Shown here one piece after another: positions 58,001 to 64,000 of a stretch of 64,000 nucleotides of DNA (positions are counted from its first letter, which is position 1; the number at the start of each line of letters is the position of its first letter). The notes below the pieces were generated by a model. That model was not told the origin of the DNA. It made no database searches and saw only the letters and a program-made list of their open reading frames with translations. Origin of the DNA: Karstenula rhodostoma CBS 690.94 (Eukaryota > Ascomycota > Dothideomycetes > Pleosporales > Didymosphaeriaceae); NCBI GenBank assembly GCA_010093485.1, contig MU001498.1:1441126-1505125 (forward strand), in the 5' to 3' direction. Both the position numbers and the translations under genes were made by a program.

Positions 58001-60880
58001 CCGGGTTAAGCTTCAGATCCTCGCGACTGCGGCCTCCAGGTAGGTAGACGTCGCCCTTCAGTTTGGTCATCTCTCCGAGAAGAGCCATCAGTAAGGATGT
58101 TTTTCCAGAGCCGGTCGGGCCAGCAATTACATTCAAGTCGCCAACCTTAAAACGCAGGTTGAGGTCCATGAGCTTGAAAGCATCCGCGGCTGTCTTATCT
58201 TGCAGGTCCTTGCCGCCCCAACTGAACGTGCCGTTTTCGAACCCGATGAGCGGCGCTCCATCTGAGTCTTTCTTGTGTGTTACCAACTGGGCGTATTTGT
58301 CCGTTTCAGGTTCGTTGAGATACTCTTCGATACGATCGACCGAAACCTTGGATTCTTGGACGTGAGCAACCATATCGGCCAATTGATCCAGCGGTATCCT
58401 AAGAATCTGGAAAAGGGACAGGGCGGTGAAAGCAACGGATGGCACTAGATCCTTCTTTTCCACCTTGGTGTACACGAGGAATGAGAGGAAAGTGATTAGA
58501 ATTGGTGTTCCTGACCAGATCGTCGCAGCAATCGCCCAAAGTAGATATCTCTTCCTTAGATGTTTTAGTTCTAGGGACCGCTTCTCGTTAACCTGTCCAA
58601 TAAAGCGTTGCTCCCATGCAAAGTACTTGATGATGCGGATGTTCGTCAGGACCTCGTTGGTGGTGTGAATCCTGGCATCGGTAGCCGCCAGAATCAACTT
58701 TTGGATGGTCGAGAACTGCTTCGACACGTAAAGATTGATCGGAAGCAGGAACACCATCATCCCGATACCCGCAATTGAGCTGTATCCGAGGAGAGCGTAC
58801 AAGAGCGTGACTGCACCGATAATCATAACGGGAGTATTGGCCCACAGGAAATGAAGATAAGCGCAAATCTCGCTGACCTTGAACGCATCCACGGCCATCA
58901 AGTTGATAATGGCTCCAGTGGTGACTTGCGAGTCGGCCGAACTCTCTTCGTTGTCCTTCTGAGCTACGTCCGCCGGGGTCGTCTTCTTCTTCTTTCGCCC
59001 AAAGGTCATCATCCTCTTTAGCCGTCCAGACTGTGGCTCGTCCTCGGTTGTCTTTTTCTTTTCCTCGCCTAGTACCTTGTCGGCACCTGCACCGGCTCTT
59101 CGCTTGAGTGCTTTGGCGTATATTTCTCCGATAACGATCGCACGCAAACGAATGCAAACCTTGCGCCCGATCCATAGCGCGTGGCCATCAGCAAGGGCGG
59201 AAAGACATCCTGAGACGAAGAGAAGGATCACGTAGAACCATGCCGCGTTCTTTGGAGTGTACTCTGGCGCTTCAACGTATTCCAAGATGGCCTTCAAAAG
59301 CAGCGTCGGAGCGAAAGCGACGACACCTGACAAGGCAGCCCATCCAGCTTGAATCAACAAGCCGCGCTTGAAGTGCTTCAAAAGATGGAATCCTAGAGAA
59401 GACGTCTTTTTCACTTGTCGGTAGTCTGCAATAACAGACGCAGCTTTGTCTTTCGGACTAAGATTCCACACATCAGATAGCTCATATGTCTTCTTGTATC
59501 CTGTCCAAACGATTGAATCCACCCACGACCAAGTAGCGAGAGAGAAGACGCTTGCAGTGGGTTCGCGGGAGGGCATGATGTCACCCTCGTATTCGAGTTC
59601 GACGGCCTGGTTTCCTCTCCGTGAAGATAGAGCTATTATTAAAAGTACTGAATTGAGAGCGAAATCGGCGATGGTCAACCTTTGGTGGCGAGACGAGCGA
59701 GGATGAATGATAACGGATCGGAAGACGAGGATGTTCAAGATCCATTGAAATCCGTAGATGAACGCCGTATGATACCAAAGCCTAGGAAATGATAGCCGGC
59801 TTGTGCTCGACATGAGGAGCCTCAGCGAAGCCAGCGTCGCGACGTATCCCCACACGGCGATGCCGGCAATGGCGGCGATCCTACCCTTGCGACCATATGC
59901 TTCGGTGAAAAATATTGCCACATGCACACCCAATGCTGCCAGCACAGCCATTTCTTCCAGCACAACGATCGTGACTTCGCCGCGCGGTTTAGTTACCGCC
60001 ATCGTAGACATGGTTTGCCGACTGACGGTCGGATGCAAAGCGAGCTGCTCGTTGCGATCGAACTCGTCGTCGCTGGAATCTGGGTCATCGCCATCATAGT
60101 GGCGGCTGTGTATTGACCAGGGCTGGAGGGGGTCTTCGAGTATCGAGTAGGCATGATAATACTTGGACGCTTTCGCTTCTTGGTAGAGCTGGATAGCGAG
60201 GTAAAGGAGTGACACGACGCAGAATGCGAGGGGAATTAATGTCTGGAGATAGCTGCGCAGGTCAGCGTTGGTTCAAGTCATATCGACAATTGCTTCTCCC
60301 GGAATCCCCCAACCAGCTGTGCACAGGTTCTGTTGGTGCAAAGGTTTCGTCGATCCGGCCCGGCTCTAGATAGTTGCTCGCGCTGTGGTTTGGACTTTGC
60401 GCATGCTGCCTCGGTGCTGCGTGCCGCTCCATCACCAGTACGCCTGACGCCATGACCACAAGCTCGCCAGCCCAGTAACTGGTCCACGAGGCAGACGGGT
60501 AGCACCCAAGCGGGAATTCCAAGTTACATGGTACGGGACGACGTTTTGCGGTGTGTGTGGCAATCGGCGCAAAAGTGGGAGGTGAGGGGCACTCCGCTGT
60601 CCACCATTGCTGCACAGTCGCTGGGCGAGCAAAGACCTGGAGGCCGCCGGCTTTCGTCTTGTACACGCTGGGATGAAACCGAAACCGATTGTCTAGCCCT
60701 GCAGAGCGCTGACAGCGCCAGGTAAAGTTCTTGACGTAGTCCGGCAGGGCATTGTGTATCCTAGAGTAAAGCAAACCCGGCAGACTGGAACGGAGAGGAA
60801 ATGGATTTGACTTACTCATGCTCGAAGCAGGACGAGAAGTCGTCCTGGCGCCAGAGCGGGCCGTTGCAGCGGGCGAACAT
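55059..60880 (-). CDS. ABCC (MRP) full transporter, Ybt1/bile-acid-transporter-like, 1736 aa
   Basis: ABCC pumps move organic anions and conjugates, in fungi mostly into the vacuole. Exons are 60880-60816 (MFARCNGPLWRQDDFSSCFE), 60252-56754 and 56705-55059, giving 1737 codons. The first intron (563 nt) is long for this window, but the junction CFEHDYLQTLIPLAFCVV is typical. N-terminal spans (TMD0) precede TMD1. NBD1 has Walker A GPTGSGKTSL (about 735), signature LSGGQKQRISLARALY (about 842) and LLDDVLSAVD, with the Asp in place of the catalytic Glu that is usual in ABCC NBD1. NBD2 has GRTGAGKSSL (about 1428), LSQGQRQLLCLARALL and LLMDEATASID. An Ala/Thr/Asn-rich insert of roughly 90 residues interrupts NBD2 before its signature. 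Confidence 0.92.
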
Positions 60881-62189
60881 GCTTTGCGGTGAGGCCTCTT
60901 GCGCAGTCCTCTTTTCGCAGTCGAAGGTCGCAAGCAGTCGGCGGTCCACGCTATGAGCGGCAGCTGGGCATTTGTAGGTTTGCAAGCGCACCCAAACAAT
61001 GACAAACACTCCGTCGCGCTTGGTGAAATTAGGCCGGCCGTGAAGACACTGGCTGGCAGACTGGGGCTGCAAGGCAGGCGTGCCCCGAGAAGATTATAAT
61101 CGAAAGCTCCACAATTGCTCGCCGGCGGGCAGCGCACGGACGTTGATCCCGCGCGCGTTCCGAGTACGTCAGTCGCAACGGGCGGTCGAAGCTCCGCGCG
61201 CTGGTAAATGGTCGGATAGGCGACACTCGCTGTCCACAGAGCTGGCCTTCCGCTTGCAGGGTGCCGGCGCAGCGTGGGAAGATATCTATAGCTGCGGTAT
61301 GCCAGCCAGCTATGGACCGTGAAGCTGCAAACCCTCGCAGCGCGGGTATCAACGTCGTTCCCGGCGCTGGGCCGCCCTACTCACCGCTCCGAGTCACGCA
61401 GATGCAGGTGGCTGGTAGCGCCTGTCGTTCGGTGACCTCCATCCCAAAGCGTAGACGGGCACAGCGCCTATCCGTCCTAACACTGTCCGTCTTAGAATTG
61501 TGCATGTGCGTGGAACACTCATCATGAGCAAACGCCCCCGCATGTACGACCAACAAGGTGAGTGAGCCAGCTTGTCGAGAATCTGGGGAAATCATCACTT
61601 CGGATCCAGACATGCACCGCCATCACCGCCCCTCCCCAAGCACTGCTTCTAATCGAGAGAGCACGCCAGCTTCTCCAGATGTGGTGTCACTGGTGTGTGC
61701 ACTTGGTGGGCCGCCAACATACCCCCTCTGCATGCCACCTTCCTATGCGCGCTTATGCAGACAGCCACCGCCCTCTCAGCGTCCCTTGATTATTGGACCC
61801 ATGCTCCGCGGCCTGCCGTCGTTTATTATCGTGCAGCCGTTATGTGGGGTATACGAACTTCGGTGAAGAGTGGCAGGACAGGGGTCGGTACAAGCGAGCT
61901 TAGCGATCGATAGACGCACCTGGGACTGAGACTGCAGCTCTTGCCCCCGTGCGACGACATGATGAAGACTAGCTCCAACTACTGGACCTTCCACTGATTG
62001 TGCTGACGAGAAGAGCAATTGCGGCCTCCAAACCGCTTCAGAAGGGCATGGCACCGGGCTGGCAGAATTTGAACGTGAAGGGCGCAGCATGGACGCTAGT
62101 CAAGCAAAGGGCGGGAGTCACAGCGGCTGGTACTCTGACTGGATCTTTGTTATGTACAGTGACGGCTAGGAAATGATTCAGGTTGCAGT
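60881..62189. other. 1.3 kb region upstream of the ABCC gene
   Basis: It should contain the ABCC promoter and the NDUFA12 3' UTR. It is GC-balanced, with several overlapping short frames on both strands and no recognisable protein. Confidence 0.5.
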
Positions 62190-62981
62190 CTACTGTCGCG
62201 CCTTCGCTACCGGTACCCATGGCGACGTCTTGCTCTTGACCCTGTATGAACTTAGCATGAGTCAAACGATAATGCGGACAAACATACGTGCTGTACGGCT
62301 TGTATCCAGAGCGGCTCCACGTCAACGTCGGGCGGTGCTCCTTGGGCTCCCACTCGCGTACTTGTCGCTGAAGGATAGGGTCCACGGCGGGTGACTTGTC
62401 GACCATGTACGACATCCACGCGTGCCTGCGCTTATCAGATGTTGTTACGGAAATGTTTCGGCGTTAGAACGTACCATCCGGGCTCGATCTGGGAGCTGCA
62501 AACAATTAGCGTTGCACGCGAGAGGCGTGTGCCGGTGCAACTCACGGTTCGAACTCCTGGTCCTTGTAGTCCACCCATCGGGTCCTCACTGTGCCGGGAC
62601 GTCAATTGACTACACCAAAGCACATCGGGTTTGTGCTCACGTACGCGGGAGCTCCTCAGCCAAGTTCTCATAGTACTTGTTTCCGTACTTGTCTGCGCCT
62701 ATGAAGGTTCCGGCCTTGGTGTCACCTGCAGCCCGTCAGTCTCTTCGTGTTTTCTCTTCTCTTTCCAGACTGAGCATACCGATATTCTATGTTCGCGGAC
62801 GGCAGCGGTTAGCGATGAGTGCGGCGGAGTGGAAGCGCGGGTGTCGCGTACCTGCATCTGGTGGCCATATTCCTGCGATAAAGGGTCAATTGGTGTCGCG
62901 AGTTACATGGGAAGCTCGAGAAGTACGCACCTTGAAGCCGATCTTGCGGAGGTTCCGCAATGTCCTCATAAGGGTCGACAT
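62190..62981 (-). CDS. Complex I accessory subunit NDUFA12 (B17.2), 137 aa, eight exons
   Basis: NDUFA12 sits at the peripheral-arm junction of mitochondrial NADH:ubiquinone oxidoreductase. Exons in coding order are 62981-62931 (51 nt), 62872-62852 (21), 62786-62780 (7), 62725-62645 (81), 62588-62546 (43), 62495-62475 (21), 62425-62288 (138) and 62241-62190 (52). They sum to 138 codons. The product runs MSTLMRTLRNLRKIGFKEYG, HQMQNIGDTKAGTFIGADKY, ENLAEELPLRTRWVDYKDQE, EPSQIEPGWHAWMSYMVDKS and ends VPVAKARQ. The RTRWVDY and WHAWM motifs are hallmarks of the family, and length is normal. All introns are GT-AG. The 7-nt exon is required to keep frame. Confidence 0.92.
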
Positions 62982-63138
62982 GGCGGCGGGGTTGTAGAGA
63001 GGAAGTTCGGAGCTGCGACGCACTCCAAGACGTCGATGCTTGGCACCGTCCACATCACCCCAAAGTGGGTTAGCCTGGAGGAGTGCAACATCAAAACTGC
63101 TAGATGCAACAACAACCATTGTATCGTGCAATTGCAAA
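62982..63138. promoter_or_regulatory. 157-bp divergent promoter, NDUFA12 and PGS1
   Basis: Only 157 bp separate the start codons of two nuclear genes for mitochondrial inner-membrane functions. Both promoters and both 5' UTRs must fit here. Confidence 0.6.
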
Positions 63139-64000
63139 ATGATAATACGAACTTGCTTGAGGATTCAAGGGTCTAGAACTGCGTTACGACGCAGTATACC
63201 GGTCCGGACACGGCCAGCCCAGTGCGCGCGGAGATATTCGACAGCCAACGCTCCTTCGATGAGTTCCTCAACGCCCCAATCCCAGGCCTCGATGCTGGCC
63301 ACTATAACGACCGATCTGGATAAGATTGCCCCTAGATTTGAGGTGCAGCCCGAGCAAATAGAGATCCTAAAGACACCGTCGGAGTTCTACGACACACTAA
63401 AGGTCGGTCTCACGTGGTCTTCCATCTCCTTTCCTGTCACTTGTTCAGAGTCCGCTCATGCATCAGCTTGGTCGTTCAAAACTCTCATTAGTATCTCACG
63501 AATACATGTGAGACAAGCCTTATGTTTTCAAACACAAAGCTACATCTTTTTCAACACATCATTTTAATCTAACAACCACAGGACAAAATATCAAAGGCCC
63601 AATCCCGCATCTACCTCAGCACCCTCTACATCGGCAAAACCGAGCACGACCTCATCACCGCCATCCGCACCGCCCTCCTCGCCAACCCCACCCTCACCGT
63701 CTCCTTCCTCACCGACGCCCTCCGCGGCACCAGGGAGACCCCCAACGCATCATGTGCCTCTCTGCTCGCCCCCCTCATCGCCGAATTCGGCTCCCGCGTC
63801 GAAGTCCGCATGTTCCACACGCCCAACCTGACCGGCCTCCGCAAGAAGGTGATCCCCAACCGCATCAACGAGGGCTGGGGCCTGCAGCACATGAAGCTGT
63901 ACGGCGTCGACGACGAGGTCATCATGAGCGGCGCGAACCTGTCGAGCGACTACTTCACGAACCGCCAGGACCGGTACCACCTCCTCAAAGACGCGCGGCT
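63139..64000 (+). CDS. PGS1: Pgs1, phosphatidylglycerophosphate synthase (5' part; runs off the window)
   Basis: Pgs1 makes PG-phosphate from CDP-diacylglycerol and glycerol-3-phosphate in mitochondria, the first committed step to cardiolipin. It belongs to the phospholipase D-type enzymes. Exon 1 is 63139-63402; exon 2 starts at 63582 after a 179-nt intron and continues past 64000. The N-terminus MIIRTCLRIQGSRTALRRSI and later RTRPAQCARRYST form an Arg-rich presequence. The Pgs1 segment QSRIYLSTLYIGKTEHDLI follows. The first HKD motif, HMKLYGVDD (HxKx4D), is followed by MSGANLSSDYFTNRQDRY. The second HKD motif would lie outside the window. Confidence 0.94.

Noticed and set aside
60262..61137. 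291-codon minus frame over ABCC exon 1 and intron 1
   Set aside because: It reads exon 1 in the wrong frame and shows no membrane or domain pattern. The spliced model gives the expected ABCC N-terminus.

Overview
The window is nuclear DNA of a filamentous ascomycete, most likely a dothideomycete (Pezizomycotina). Genes on both strands are interrupted by short GT-AG introns, mostly about 45-75 nt. Gene content is typically fungal: Rit1, Get5, Hrt1/Cdc34, a TPO-type MFS carrier, an Mnr2-type Mg transporter, a Ybt1-like ABCC transporter, DUF1275 and F-box families. No plasmid, phage, CRISPR or intact transposon signal is visible. I reconstructed 24 protein-coding genes (one running off the right edge), one apparently broken F-box gene, and the last exon of an unidentified gene at the left edge. 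Exon models come from reading splice sites by eye and were checked only for frame and codon arithmetic; taxonomy is inference.

Left core block (0.2-10.7 kb): an unidentified terminal exon, the rRNA methyltransferase NOP2 divergent from GET5 (tail-anchored protein insertion), cofilin, mitochondrial HSP60, and a four-span MARVEL-like membrane protein. Sparse block (10.7-25 kb): a glutathionyl-hydroquinone-reductase-like GST, a PEP mutase/isocitrate lyase superfamily enzyme, a DUF1275 membrane protein, an F-box protein and a DHA1 MFS exporter, separated by gene-free gaps of up to 2.4 kb. This looks like accessory content.

Middle core block (25-50 kb): mitochondrial NAD(H) kinase, an ER acyltransferase, the H2B ubiquitin ligase BRE1 divergent from the TFIIIB subunit BDP1, the initiator-tRNA modifier RIT1 with an extra C-terminal domain, a disordered protein, a probable decapping enhancer with a PNRC-like motif, HRT1/RBX1 convergent with signal peptidase subunit SPC1, the Mg transporter MNR2 and the SCF E2 CDC34. 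HRT1 and CDC34, direct partners in SCF ubiquitin ligases, lie about 6 kb apart.

Right block (50-64 kb): a degenerate F-box gene with in-frame stops and frame breaks, a 1736-residue ABCC transporter, and the complex I subunit NDUFA12 divergent, over only 157 bp, from PGS1 (phosphatidylglycerophosphate synthase, partial).

No clearly new biological system is visible. The most unusual signals are extreme exon fragmentation (an ATG-only exon and an 11-nt exon in cofilin; 7-nt and 21-nt exons in NDUFA12), the broken F-box gene whose stop codons fit C-to-T decay of CAG/CAA, the RIT1 fusion, and small dyad or duplication features.
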